From the NCBI GenBank assembly GCA_013398275.1, contig VZSE01014922.1, positions 5,644,253 to 5,708,252 of the forward strand: DNA of 64,000 bases, given 5' to 3'. Position numbers and translations under genes: made by a program. Numbering within the stretch: the first letter of the stretch is position 1; each line of letters opens with the position of its first letter. This stretch comes from Promerops cafer (lineage: Eukaryota; Chordata; Aves; Passeriformes; Nectariniidae). The notes beneath the pieces were generated by a model. It made no database searches and was not told where the DNA came from. It was given only the letters and a program-made list of their open reading frames with translations. Below, in pieces: positions 42,807-55,975 of the stretch.

Positions 42807-44306
42807 ACATTATAGTTGTACTGTCATCACCCTCTTCCAGTGGATTCCTATTCCTTTAGTTCTTTGTCATTCTCTGAAGTTCTCATCCATTGACAGTCTC
42901 TGTGTGTCCTCAATCCCTGAACCAGAGCAGTCAGCTACCCTGAGACACCACATCTCAGAGGACTCCTTCACCCACTTTTCTACCTCCAGCCTAAGTGGCT
43001 GCAGCTGGCCCTGCAGCCTCGTTTGAAAGTCCTGCCTCTCCACTCTTCATCCTGGGTCAAGGCATCTTGCACCCATGAGCAGTGGTTACAGCGGCAGGCC
43101 CCTGCTGGGCCAAGGGACTTTTCAGGCACAGGAAAATCCAGATAGGTTTGTCGTGCCCAAAGCATGCTGGCACACGCTGTTCAGCTTTGCACTGCTACTT
43201 AATGCCAGATTTTAGAAAAGTGTTAGGGAAAGAGCCAAATGCAAAGGCTGATACAACATAAGAGACTAGGATTTATTTGTTTGTTTACTTATTTGTTAGT
43301 GATGTTTCTTTTTCCTGACAGATAAGCAATAGTTAATCCTCTCCAGAAACCAGCACACAGTTCTAATATACTGACAAAGCACTGGCCTGCCAATATGACC
43401 GTACAGCAAATCAACATTGGCTGCATTTAGTGCTTGTGATGAACTTTTAATTAGCCATAGCAATGAAACCTCACCAAAGCACTTAACAAAACATTTTTCA
43501 AAAGTCTCTTGGCACTATCATTATGCTCTTGGCTCTTGGTGTGTGAATAGTTTCACCCAAGAGAGCAGCTTTGCCTTCGACGGACAGCTCCCCGGGGCCG
43601 GTACCCACCATGCAGCTGGATGCACACAACTTGTGCAAAAGTGCTACACTCTAGCAGCTTCAAAGGCTGTTTTAATGTGTGGAACAAAAGTGTGGTGAAT
43701 ACAGTACAGAAAAGTCAATATATTAAGAAAAGAGTGATAATAAGAGCAACCCTTTAGGAGGATTTGTTCTGCTCAGTTAGTGTATTTCTTACCCTTTGTT
43801 ATCTTTATTTGGAAATGGTTTGCATGTCCCAAGCTCTGCTTTGACTGAATGCTGATGGTATGCAGCTCACAGATATTCCATCAGCATCTATGACCATAAA
43901 GTGGATTTGCTCATGGCTCTGGAAACTGGATTTTGATGTACCATGGCCAGGTCTTCCTGTTCTTGGCACAAGGAGCTGCAGTAGCTATTTGTGAGGAGCA
44001 CTTATGGACTGGGTATTTAAAATGTGACAATATGGAGGATGGGTTTCAAAGCCAAGCATTCTGATTTTCCTTCCCAGGGCCATGGTAGAACCTTAGGAGA
44101 GTTGAATAACCAGAGCTGTCCATGTGACCCTGGGTCAACATCTATCAGTGGTGATAGACGTGCCCTTGAAGGACATGCCCACCACAGACCTTTGCAGTGT
44201 GGAGTCAACACCTGCTGTAAAAATAGTTCCAGTTTTGGACAGGAAAGACTTTTCAGCCTGGAAAGTGAAGCTGGGATGCTTTGTCAGCATATTTGTTTCT
44301 TTTTTT

Positions 44307-44333
44307 TGTAACATCTGTAACATTTGTAACATC
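44307..44333. repeat. 3 x 9 bp tandem repeat (TGTAACATC)
   Basis: Three adjacent units of TGTAACATY, the middle one differing at the last base. Confidence 0.85.
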
Positions 44334-47300
44334 TGATGGAAGACGAAAGATGGAAAGGTTTAACACTTTCTACTGCCTCCACAGGTTTTGGTCAGGGCCT
44401 TTTTTGTTTGTAAAACCAAAGATTGTGCAGGCAGATAAAAAGGGAAACTTTGGGAAGAACTATATTTCTAGTTCAAATTCTATTACAGTCCTCTAAAATT
44501 CAAGTGACTGTAGAGCCCTACAGACCTTCAGCTCAAGAGCCAAAGCATCTTTATTTCTAAAACTCTCACTTTCCCACACAATATCTCTAGTTTGGGAGCT
44601 GAAATTTTATAGATCAGCTTTAGTGGTTCCATTTCCATTTAGTGGTTTGAGAAGTCAGCTGGATTTATGGAAAGGGAAGCAGAGACTGATGAGAACTTGG
44701 TTTTAGTGTCTCTGTCTGGACTGTGAGCCATCAAAGTCATCTGCCCACCCAGCAGCAGCTGAGTTCTTCCATCAGTCTTTGGGGGCCTGGATCATAAACA
44801 CACTCCAGAGTGTGAGATCTTGTGAACTCCCCCTTGCCAAAGCCTTTTATTACTATGCCGGGAAAATCATTTCCTAGCAGATGTTAGGTTTTCCAAGGTG
44901 GTCTTCCCATTGGAGCCAAAGAGGAAAGTTGCACCTATAGATCTCCTGCCCCTGTGGTCACTGGGGTGCTGATTTAATGCCCTGTGGCATCTTGGTCTGT
45001 GTCAGACCCCAGGTAGTCCATTGCTTATGCCACACAGAAAAGCTTTTTCAGGCACAGAATAAAAGAGGTCTGATAAATGCCTGAAAGGTTGTTCCACTTG
45101 GTTATTATTCAGATATGCTAATTTATTCATGGGAAGAAAATGATCTTGCTGCACACAAAACTAAACCCTGGTTGCTGCAGTCACATTTCATTAGCTTCAC
45201 AAAAAAGTGGCAGGTTTGCCTTTGAATTTACTCCCATTCATTTTGCTACCCTGCAAGGAAGCTCCTCATGAATCCCCATGAGCATCCTGAGGACTCCCAG
45301 ACAGGCTGGGGGATTGACACCATGTGAGAGAAATATCAGTTCCCTGTTTGAGTCCAGTCTTGTAATGCAATATTTAACAAGCCCTGCTGATCAGGCCTTG
45401 CTTTCTTAATTGAACCCATCCAACGGGGCTGAAGGACAAGCAGAGCAAGCAATATGAATCCTACCTGTCACCTTTGGGTGACTCTTTGCCTTCAGACCTC
45501 TCCTCTGCATCCTTCAAGGGCACAGTTTTTCCTGCAGTCCCTGATCACAAGACAAGGTTTCCAAATCAGCTCTCACTCACTACTAAAATTAAACACTCAC
45601 CATTGCCAAGTGGCCTTCTAAAACTCCTGTTTCTTCTCCCCTGTGCCACCTGTTCCCACTACTGCAAGAGCAGAGTAAGTCATTCCCTTTTTGAAAGAAA
45701 GCAACCTCTTGGGTTCTTCTTTCATTTTAAATACTGACGGAACAAGCTCTTCCACAAGCAATGAAAAGCAGACACACACCCGGTTTATCTGTGCTCATCA
45801 TTGTTTCCTGTGAGGCCAAGTACTCACAGCATGTTAATTACTGAGCTGGGATTATTGACTTCCTTCAGGTATTGGCTGTAAATTAAAATATAAAATCAGG
45901 TGGTTCACATCTCTGCAGTCCCTGGGACTGGGGAACTTGCCTGCTTGGGAAAAAGTGAAATTTAGTTTCAGAAATTGCATTTTATGAGCAGGTTTGGCAG
46001 CACAAATCAGACCCAGACCTGGAACCCAGCTCCTGCACATTCCAACCCACAGCAGAAGCATAAAGGAGGAACCAGCTCCAAATCTCACAGCTGATCCTGC
46101 TACCTCCAGGTTTCAGAGCAGCTTGATCCTGACAGGAGCTGGCTGATCAGCAGGAGCAGGCTGCCCTGTGGGATGTGTGGTTGAGGACAGGCTCTGATGA
46201 TGCTGAGCCTCCTCAGCATTGATCAGGGTCAGTGTCTGACAGCAATAGTTCAATCCTACATGACCTGGTCTTGTCTCAGCTCTGTGGGTCTGTTGGCAGT
46301 TCTATATATTTTACAAGTTTTTCAAAGGCTATGGTTGATTCAAAACCACTGGCAGTTTCTGTTGTAAATGAATGAAACAAATGATGATCCCTGTATCAGA
46401 AAAACAGGCAGTATGGGGTTTTTTTCAGTGCTTTGGAGAGAGCAAGGCAAATTTGTCAAAAAAAAAAAAAGTTCTTTTATCCTGGGGCAGCTGGCAAGTA
46501 CTTCATATGGGACAGCTCTTTGATTGCACTGTTTATAATTACATTAATTCAGAGCTTTTACCAGGCTCTTGATTTATGAATATGCATGACTGTGATCTCC
46601 TTTTTTTAATCCATCAAAATACCTGTCATCACGGGGCAATAAGGTCTTTTATTCAAGAATCCTTGTGAGTTGGTTTTACTTTACATACTTCACTGAAAAG
46701 GAAGCAAACCTAGTGGAGCATGTGTGCATTTGCAAGGCATCTGCTGAGCTGTGTGCAGCTGCAATGCATCCTGCTCACATCTTGCAAAGGCCTGATAATG
46801 AGACCCACCATCAGAGAAGAGCCCCTTAAACACTGGGATGCCACAGCATTCATGTTCAATTAACTAATTAACAGACAATATGGTGTGTGTGGTCAATCAT
46901 CCCTGGCACATCTTAAACAGTAAACTGAAATGTCTCTGTGCTAAAGCATCACACAGGAAAGCAGTACTGCTCTTGCTGAACACAGTGGGAGTTGTGTTTC
47001 TGGCATGTGTGGGGCTTGGGATTGCTAGATTTCAAACAGTCAGCAGACTGAGAGTAAGTAACTTTGCTGCTGAAGGCTTTGGAAAAAATTCTCTCTTGGT
47101 TCTCATCAAATATATGGGCTTCTTATAGTTTTGTATGTTGGAGGAACCAGAACACACAGTAAAGAGAGAGCCACTGTGATCAAATGCTCCACTACAAAAA
47201 AGCAGTAAGTAGCTTCAGTATTCCACATTTTCAGACTTTTGTAGTGCAGGACTCAAGATGAGGGCTGGGGGGAAAAAAGCCATCAAGAAACCTCTCTGGA

Positions 47301-50300
47301 AAAAAAAAAAAAACCCTTCTCTAAACTCCTGCAGTGTGACTGCAGCCCTGGAGATCAATTTCTCCCATTGGGCTCTCAGGGTGCAGTTCTGGAGCAGTGG
47401 GTGGCATGGAGAGGCATCACCTTGAGGACATGAGGGCAGGGCTCCCATGAGATGCCCCATTTGCACAGGTAAGGGGGGACAGGCACTGGAGGCAGAGCAG
47501 CACAGTCAGCTGCCTGTGCTCACCCCACCACCCCTCCTGCAGCACCTGATGCAAGGACCTCACCAGCACATCCTCACCAGGAGATCTGCAGATGCTTATC
47601 CAAGCCTGGATGTGAGCTCTGGCTGCAAATAACATCTTATGGGACATACTGAGAGGGGGCAGGAGATGCCACAAAGCATTTTAGCAGTCAGTGGCTGCAG
47701 AATTGAACCCTCCTAGTCAAGAGCATTTCAGTGCTGGAAGAAGGAACAAACAGTACACAGCAGAGCAATTCAGCATGCCAGTGGAGAGAGAGCTCCTGAG
47801 TTCAGATTGTGCAGCAGCACTGACCCAGAACAAGCTGTTTCAATAAACCTACCAATCAAACCTTTGTGATTAAGAGATAGGGATGTAGGTGCAGCTAGAT
47901 CCAAGTTTAGTCCCAGACTCAGTCAACCATTTATATCTAGAGGGTTATATAGGCACAATCAATAATTTATATCCCTTAGGTAAGATTTCAAAGTTTAGCA
48001 TGCAAGCATCTGTCAGCCTTGAGGAGTAACCTTGAGGGGCATCCCTACTCAAGGGGAGATCATGTCACACAGCCTGCTGCCCTGCAGGAGAATCCAATGG
48101 GCCCTGGGCTGCCTGCTATTTATGGAGTAGGGTGATTGACTTAGTCATATTTACACACCTGCTCTATTTTAGGTTGGAACATGTTCAACTAGTCTTTAGC
48201 TGTTGAACAAGATTTATGGCCATTAATTATTTTGTTGTTCTCTCTAAGTTGGACGTGGCCTTCATGACCACCATCAGTGGCTGTTGCATAAGCATGAAAA
48301 CGGGGAGAGGGAAGCACACTGTCACAGTCAGAGATGGGAAAACCCTTCAAAGTGTTTGAGGCACTCAGAAAATGTGCCCTCATAGTTATTTAAATCAAGG
48401 AAAAAGTTTGGCCTCTGGTAGTGACCAAGGTAATGAAAACCTTTCAGCTGCTTCCTCTGTGCCCCACAGCACAGTGAATAAATAGATATTGACTTCCCAG
48501 CAGGCCCTCTGTGAGTGGTGTGTGGGCAGGTGTGGGAATGAGCAGTTTGGACAACTCCAGCCTCTGCATTAGTGATGTAGCTCTCGGTCCCTGTAGAGAT
48601 AAAGCTCAGCAGGACCGTGGGTTTCCCATGGTGTGGAACAATGAATGCATCTTACAAAGTGTGAGTCAGGATCTCAAAAGGAAAGCCTCAGCCTAAGAAG
48701 ACTCTAGAACTGAGGGGCTGCCTAGGAGGACAAGAGAGCTCCTGATACATTTGCACATTATCCCTCCAAGACTGTCTTTTGGAGCCTGTCTTTTGTTAGA
48801 GCAGATGGTCCAATACAACAATCTGAGCCATCAATGCTGCCTTCCTGCCACAGGGAAGAACCAGCAAGCAGAATTCAATTGCAGCTAGAAAGGAGGCCCA
48901 CCACAGATAAAAAGAGCAAGAGAGAGTTCAGCCACAGCCACCACAGGAGGGACAGAAGATGTTTGGTCAGGGCTAAGACGTCAGAGTTCAAACCCCTTTA
49001 AGGTTCAACACTGAATAGCAGCCCTCAGGAAGAGGAGTGTCAATGCCTGAACTCCTTTCTGCTCTGAGAGCCTCAGGGCATTTCAGCAACTACCAGGGAG
49101 GAATGTTTCTGCATAGGTAGGATCTGAGGTTGGGCTCACTTAACTGAGTTTGGGTTCATTTATTCTGTTCTTCTCTTCTGTAATCTTTTCCCCTGCTTGA
49201 AGTGCAGCTACCTTAATTTGGCTTGGCTGAACTAAACCTGTCATGTTCCCATCCCTGCCTTGCCTTGTGAGAAGTCTTGGGAAAGTGAGAAGCCCATCAA
49301 GGGAGTTGGAGATGTGCACAGGCAGTACCACTGGGACCTGCCACCCAGGACGAGTGACGCTGTGCCTCCTGCAGAGCTTCAAAGGAAACTCACTGGGCAC
49401 TTTTCCCCAGTGCCAGCTCCCAGACAGAAGTCCCTCTCCAGCACCTGGGGGACAGCTTCCAGCTCCAGCACCCTTCTCTCGTTGTCTGCTCTTGGCACAT
49501 GCCTCCCTTGTCCAAGGGAAGGAAAAGTTTTATGCAAGGCAGTCCTCAAATCACTGATGTCTTTCCTCCTACAGAATGTATTTTCTGTGTTTTGATCCTG
49601 TGAGACCACTGCCCAGGCCCAGCACAACTGCCCCAGCAGGTATCTCTCTCTCCCCACGTGGGCTGCACTGCCTCCTCTCAGCCAATGCTTGGGCATGATC
49701 TGTCTGAGATAACAAGAAGAAAGTAGGAATTATCTCACCTCTCAATTTCACCAAGGAAAAATACCATTATCCTGCTATCATCACAGCACTTTTCCATCAA
49801 TCTCTTATGGACAATATCAGGTATCTGTTTATTTCTCTTCAAGTGGTGATATCATTGTCACATTTTCACAGCTGTTCTGATACAGGTATTTCTTGCATTC
49901 CTGTTGGGGGTTCAGGGCATTGCTGTTCTTCAATAGCAGGAAATTCATTGCAGACACTTCAGAGGTCAAGCAGGCTCTTCCAATCTGCTAATTACTACTA
50001 TTAAAGCTAACTAGCTGAAGAATTAAACTGTGTTGCAAATAGGTGTTTGATTTAAAAAGAGCCCATTTCATCATGAAACCAGCCCAGAAGCTGGATGCTG
50101 GCTCCATGAATAGCAGCAGGGAGCAGATCCTGTTCGGAAAGGCTGGAGGGATCTGAATGGCTCTCTGCCCTCAGGCAGGTGAAGGTGCAGAATCTTCCTA
50201 CAGCACTCTCAAAATAGGAACAGCTGGTTTAGTGATCCTGGCAGACTGATGTCAAATAGATGGCAAAGGTTGTGCTTCATCTCAGTTTCCAAATTCAAGA

Positions 50301-52297
50301 AGAGTGCTTGAAGTAAGCAGAGATAAGGGCCTGAGATAGGTTCTATACCAATTATTGGAGATGTAGCCACACTTGCATCACTTTTTCACTTAGTTTACAA
50401 GGGAAAAAAAGCCACATGTGAGTCATTAAAGACTTTGTGAGTGTTTCACATGCTGTTAAAAGTACCAATACAATGAACTTCTTCAGCACCTGCTCAAACA
50501 TCACTTATTTGAAGAGCTATTAGGGGCTGAACTCGAGTCCCTGAATGCAATGTCTTTTGTTTGACAGCCACAAATTCTGTTGGGTATGTGCTGAGGTTTG
50601 GGGTTTTTTTAAAATAGCTCCTCCAGTTTGGATTGGATGACTGGGAAGAGCAAAGACTGCAGTTTTCCCAAACCAAATCCTCCCAATCCAACTTAGCAAT
50701 GAAGCCAAGAGAAGTGGTAGAACATAAAATTTTTTTGCAACTTGGGCTGAAAGTTTCACTAAAGCTCAGGCCCAGGGAGATTTTCCAGGATGGAAAATTT
50801 TATCTCAAACAGTTACAACTGAGCAAACTTTGAAGTGCTTATAAAGCAAATTTTGGGATTAGAAGGATCCCATCTTCAGAGAAGGTGAGTAGGTAGTAGA
50901 ACATCTGTTGTTCTCACAGAAAGTGTTTTCTGCTGTGATTCTTTCATGCTTCTTTGGTTGCTTCTTATCCTACCCATCCTGGAATGGAAGTGGGTATTAC
51001 TCCTTTTTCCCTCGTAGAAACCTGATATATTTCAAGACCTATTTATTGTTTCTGAGCCATTGACTCTGAATATATTCAAATGCGTCAGCTGAGACCTCAT
51101 TCCTGCTGAACACAGCAGCAGGATAACCTCAGGGGCCATGTAGTCTGACTGCAAAAGTCACCTTCATGATTATTCTGGTGTGACCTGCTGAGCTGTACTG
51201 CTTGGGGAAAGGTGGGGGAGTCAGGCAGATCCAGTCACTTGCTCTGTTGTCCCTGTTTCTTAGCCATGTACTGCAGCCAGCAGTGGAGAAGGAACAAAAT
51301 GGTCAAAGAAATCAGTTTATTTTCTCCATTGTTAATCCCAATGGATCTATAAGGCTGTGTTCTTAAAGCTTTCCAGTTCAAAGGCACTTTGGGAGTGCAC
51401 AACACACTGAAGAGTGGAAGACATCTTATTGTATCAGGACACTTCTACATCTTTTTTACTCCAACAAATCATTATATGCAGAGTGACATTATGGACTATT
51501 ATACGCAGAATCCGAGCAGAGGAGACAGTGAGAAAAAAATCTCCACTCAGAGAGAACTTCAAAGACCAAGAAAGGGACAGATGTGACTTATTTGCATGTC
51601 ATCTAAATTCTATGTCTTATCCTGACCTCAGGTCAGATAGCAATTATTAAGTGAACTTTGTAGATCAGACAAAAAATGCACCACATTACAGTATCCCCCA
51701 AAGACTATCTCCAGTGCAAACGCAGCCTCCCACTTCTGTTGGTAGTGGATTACTTGTGACAGGCTGGGCAGAAGATTGATTATTGTTAAAAATTATTTCA
51801 TGATCCCTCTTCTGGTGCAATAAAAGGCAGTGATTCAGCTATTCAGAGAGTGGTGAATGAAAAGAAATTAAGGACTTAATTAAGTGCAATTCTGGAGTAG
51901 AAGTTTGTTGGTGACAGATTCTTGAATCCATTTAAAATTTCACTTAGTTCTTTTTATTTCTATTAAAGTTAGTAAAATGACACCAGCATTCCACTGGGAG
52001 AGGCTGCACCTTGACTAACCAGAGCCAGTGAAGCTTTTTTGAACTGTTTCTGTTTTAATGTACTCTTTGATTTAATAAGATTAATATTTCCCCACATTTT
52101 CTACAGAGTGCTACAGGCTTTTTATCTGTGTCAATGCAGCATGAAAATATTCCAAGGTTGGAACAGAGGAAATGTGTAAGAGAAACAGGTTTCTACTAGT
52201 GGAAGAAATTAATTATATTCATTAATATACTGGTTGTGAAACTGATGTTATGTTTCCTAGAGGGAAATTGTAAGTGGATATTAAAAGGATATTTATA

Positions 52298-52362
52298 ATT
52301 CACATTTAAAGGGTTAGACACAAAGAACATATTAATTCACACTTAAAAGTTTAGACACAAAG
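52298..52362. repeat. Imperfect direct duplication, 36-bp period
   Basis: Two copies of a stretch starting AATTCACAYTTAAA and containing TTTAGACACAAAG-like sequence, with about three differences. Intergenic. Confidence 0.6.
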
Positions 52363-52600
52363 GATTTTTAAGAAAAAAGTGATATTGCATTAAGCAAACC
52401 CTGGGAGTCACCCACCACAGAAGAGTCTTAATAGATGACTGAGTGAAGTCCATGAAGGGAACTGCTGGCACACACTATCCCAGATCCAGGACTCCAGCAC
52501 TGGACCCATGTCTCCAGCCCTAGTCCTGAGCTCAACATCTCAACTCTCAGTGTGATCCATGAATCATATTTCACAAATGCCACAGGTGTAAATAAGAATG

Positions 52601-52604
52601 GTGC
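52601..52604. repeat. Target-site duplication, left copy (GTGC)
   Basis: GTGC precedes the LTR start at 52605 and recurs at 53124-53127 directly after the LTR. Confidence 0.65.
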
Positions 52605-53123
52605 TGATGCCTTCACCTGGGCTTAGAATTAAAAAACACGGTTAGAAGGGAAAAGGGGATTTTACCTCGGTTTTTATTAAAGATCCTTTGTTCCAGGCAG
52701 GAGCACCCTGCAGAAGTGCCCTCCCTGGACTGGCACACGAAACCCTACCAAAAACCCCCATGATCCTTTGCATATATAATTATAGATCTTGCATATTAGC
52801 ATATCTATCATAGATTTCCCAATGGGAGGCTCAGGAAAAGCCCCCTCAGAAGGAATGCCCCCCCTGCATGGGTCTATCTTAGTCTACAGGATGTATTCTG
52901 GAGAGGACCTTGGGTCTGGGGCTCTCTGAATCCCTAACTATGAGGTTTCCAAGAGGTTTAGCCTCTGGGCTTAACAGAGCTTTGGGTCTAAGGGAGTTAT
53001 CAAACTTAGGGAATTACAAGTATGTGGGCTAAAAGCACTTGGGATACATAAAGCTGCGTAAAAGTATATATGAAAGGGGGATATGAGAAAAGTACATAAA
53101 AAAGCAAAATCATCATGGCATCA
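52605..53123 (-). mobile_element. Solo LTR of an endogenous retrovirus, 519 bp
   Basis: Ends are TGATGCC and GGCATCA, a perfect 7-bp inverted repeat with TG...CA, flanked by a 4-bp duplication GTGC. On the minus strand a TATATATGCAAAG box lies around 52765-52778 and AATAAA at 52673-52678, about 100 bp apart as expected for a compact R region. This fixes minus orientation. A 4-bp duplication fits ERV1-type (gammaretrovirus-like) elements. No internal region is present. Confidence 0.85.
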
Positions 53124-53127
53124 GTGC
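53124..53127. repeat. Target-site duplication, right copy (GTGC)
   Basis: Matches 52601-52604. Confidence 0.65.
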
Positions 53128-55785
53128 CCTTGTGTTTTCTCAGACTCTACTTGGAGAAATGCTCAACTCTAAAGCTAATCTTTTCCCTCCTTCATCTTCC
53201 TCCTATCTCCTCTTACAGCCCATTTTATGGAGTTTAAATGCTGATGTCTTTGTGCCCTTGTCCTGTGAGCTTGTGGGGAAAGAGGAGGCTGTGGTCCTTC
53301 CCTGAGGTGTGCATTGAGGGGCCACCCCTCCGAGACCGGCGATGAGCCCACAGCTCAGGCAAACTGTGCTTCAGTCTGAGTCATACCCCACCGCTGCCCA
53401 CAGCATTACAGAGTAGCAGGAAAGACCAATTTAATCCCTCATGTATCACCATGGACAAAAGAGCTCAGAATCTTCCAGCGCTGAAGATTCAGGAGGGACA
53501 GAATGCCAACAAAGCCTCCTTCACAGCTCCAAGTTCCTTATATCTAATTTCTTTCAGTGAGCAATATCTGGCATTCCTTGAGATGCCAAAATCTGGGAAA
53601 TTTACTTTTTACTCTGAGTTTGCAACATCACAGTCTTCGGCCAGAAAATTCAGCTATTAAAAATGTCAAACTCTTCTTCTTTTTTTTTTTTAATTTTCCC
53701 TTGCTTTTGAGGATAGGAGGAAGGAAATCAACAGAAGTTTGAAAGTTTAGGTGAAAGGCAATGAAATGTTCAAGAAGGGAGCAGAGAAAAAAGGTGGATT
53801 ATCCTAGGAAAAAGAGAAAGTTGTATGTCTGGAAAATGTGGATTGTGGAAGCAAGACTGCACAAGCAGCTTTCCTTCCTTGTGCAGGGCTACAATACACA
53901 TATTATCCCATCTGCAGCTCACACCTAATTCAGAACAAGTTATATGGCAGACAAAAGTGCTCTAGAAATTAACCAGATAAAATGTTTTATATACAGGGAA
54001 GAGAACTGATGAAGGAGAGCCACATGGCAGGCAGAATAGGTGCATGTGGGAGGTCCACTGTCCAGTCCCAGCTGTGTCACTGGTCTTCTGGTGATTTGGG
54101 TCAGCTGCCTCTCTCTACCTGAGCAAGTTAGTTCCACTTGGAGGTTTGTGACTTGCTCCTCCTTGCTTTTAATTTCTCTCTGTGGAAAATAAAACTATGT
54201 AACAATTTTTCCACTTGAAAATCCAACATAATTCCTATTTTTTTGTGTCATCTCTAGGCAGGTTTGAACCCTAGGGTAGAAAATTTGTACTTAATAGAGT
54301 TTCTGTCTATCTCCTCTGCACAGAAGTATTGGGATTTGATGAAAATAATCTGGTTCATGCTCCCACCTGAATTTGATTTTATTTTATTTCCTCCCAGTAT
54401 CCTGGCTGAAATAATGTCTTCATTTCACAGTCACAAAATTAAATATATTTAAAAATCTCCATTTAAAAAAATCAGTGTGAAATAAAACCTGCTTTCCTGT
54501 TCTCTGCTGTGTTTGGAGAGCAGCTCATAAGAAGTGCTGCACAGAAGGAGCCATTGGCAGGGCACAGACTTCTTGGCCACCCTGGGCCTGCTCTGTGCAC
54601 ATCTGAGTGCCTTCTGCTGGCACCTCCACCGTGGGGATCTGGTGCACGGAGATCAGGCACTGCTCCTCATCTCTGAGCACGCTGCTGCCACTATGGACAT
54701 GCTGCAGCCCACAGGGAGCCTGGTCACTCCATCACCAGCACAGAGGCAGTCCAGCTGGAGGGTGTACATATCTCCAAATCTTTAAAGGTTTAAATGTGAT
54801 CATGCTCAGCTTTGCCCTTCTGACCATCTTCTAGAAAGTTTCGGCCTTGAACCTACATCTTTCCTAAAAAGGATGGGGATTTATGAATGATGATGGGTCA
54901 TGAGGCACAGACAGGTCCTGGACAGGACTTTATGTCCCTCAAGGTCACCTACTGAGGTATCCTGCCTCCTTTCTGTGCAACTCTCTCAGTGTCCCACTCC
55001 CACTCCCCCTTTCTGCTGATATTCCTCCATCCCACGACATTTATATAACCATATATGATACTTTTTGAAGAGACAACTTTTGTCTGGTGGTCCAATAGCA
55101 AGCAGAAGGTGCCAGTAGGATTTTAGGAAGCCTGTTCAAGGCAAACACAGTGTGAGGCTCTTACCTGCAGCTTTGTGGGCCTCTAACCCTAGGCAGGCAC
55201 TGTAGGACCCTGTCAGTGGATTTGTAAAACCTCAGTGGCAGGGAAATGTAACATCTGAGAGGTTGGGGTGATGGGCTGAGCTGTGGAAGATCTGATACCT
55301 ACACGCCAGCCTTGCCTGAAGGAGTAGGAGGGCACCAAATATCCTCAAGAATTTGGGTTGGAGTATACAGGGAGGTGTCACTCGGTGAAAATGTTGCACT
55401 AAGTATTCAAATTCATGAAACTCAGAGACTGCAGAGTATGGCAATAAATGCAACTTCTTGCAGTGTGTTTTCTTGTGGTAGTGAACAGATACTACAAAGA
55501 TGTATAAGGGTGGGACACAAGAGCAAACCAGGAAACTGTAGAGCTGCAAAAAGGAAAATTTGCTCTCTACTGTAGCAGTCAGGCACAGGATGATAGGAAA
55601 AGATGACTGATTTTTATTATTCTTATGGACAATTGAACAATTTGAAGGAAGGATGGTAGGTTTGTAGTTTTGGATTTTTAACTTTCCCCCTTTGTTCCTT
55701 TTCAGAACATCAGGTAGGTTTCTTCTATTCTTACTGCATTTTCAAACTTCTCAGCAGTTTTATACAGTTTCCTGACTTGGGTACT
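53128..55785. other. Intergenic DNA, no gene supported
   Basis: Only short frames and a T run at about 53680-53692. Nothing recognised. Confidence 0.6.
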
Positions 55786-55787
55786 TT

Positions 55788-55975
55788 TATCTTGGAAGGG
55801 CCCTCTGGAAGTCATCTAGTCCAGCTTCCTGCTCAAAGCATGGATATCTTAGTTAGATCAGGGTTCTCATCACCTTGCATAGCTGAGTTTTGGAAATCTC
55901 CAAGGAGAGACCTTTTCCATCTTTGTGTGCACCTATTCCTGTGCTGACTGACCAACACACCCACACATACTGGTT
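55788..55975 (-). mobile_element. CR1 LINE fragment, minus orientation
   Basis: On the + strand, CTTGGAAGGGCCCTCTGGAA, GTCATCTAGTCCAGCTTCCT and AGCTGAGTTTTGGAAATCTC are reverse-complement CR1 3'-region blocks. The copy is diverged and truncated at both ends. The right edge is approximate. Confidence 0.75.

Larger units (their letters stand above)
42807..52600. other. Intergenic DNA, no gene supported
   Basis: About 9.8 kb with many short frames but no recognised protein family, RNA gene or splice chain. It contains a 9-bp triple repeat (44307-44333), A runs near 46459 and 47300, a short CpG-containing stretch at about 43575-43605, and a possible unclassified LTR-like stretch at about 47790-48181. 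A 36-bp-spaced direct duplication lies at 52298-52362. Confidence 0.6.

Noticed and set aside
43417..43698. 93-residue frame spanning a short CpG-containing patch
   Set aside because: The CpG patch is only about 30 bases and the translation has no recognisable similarity. Could be a conserved noncoding element, but nothing in the window supports that.
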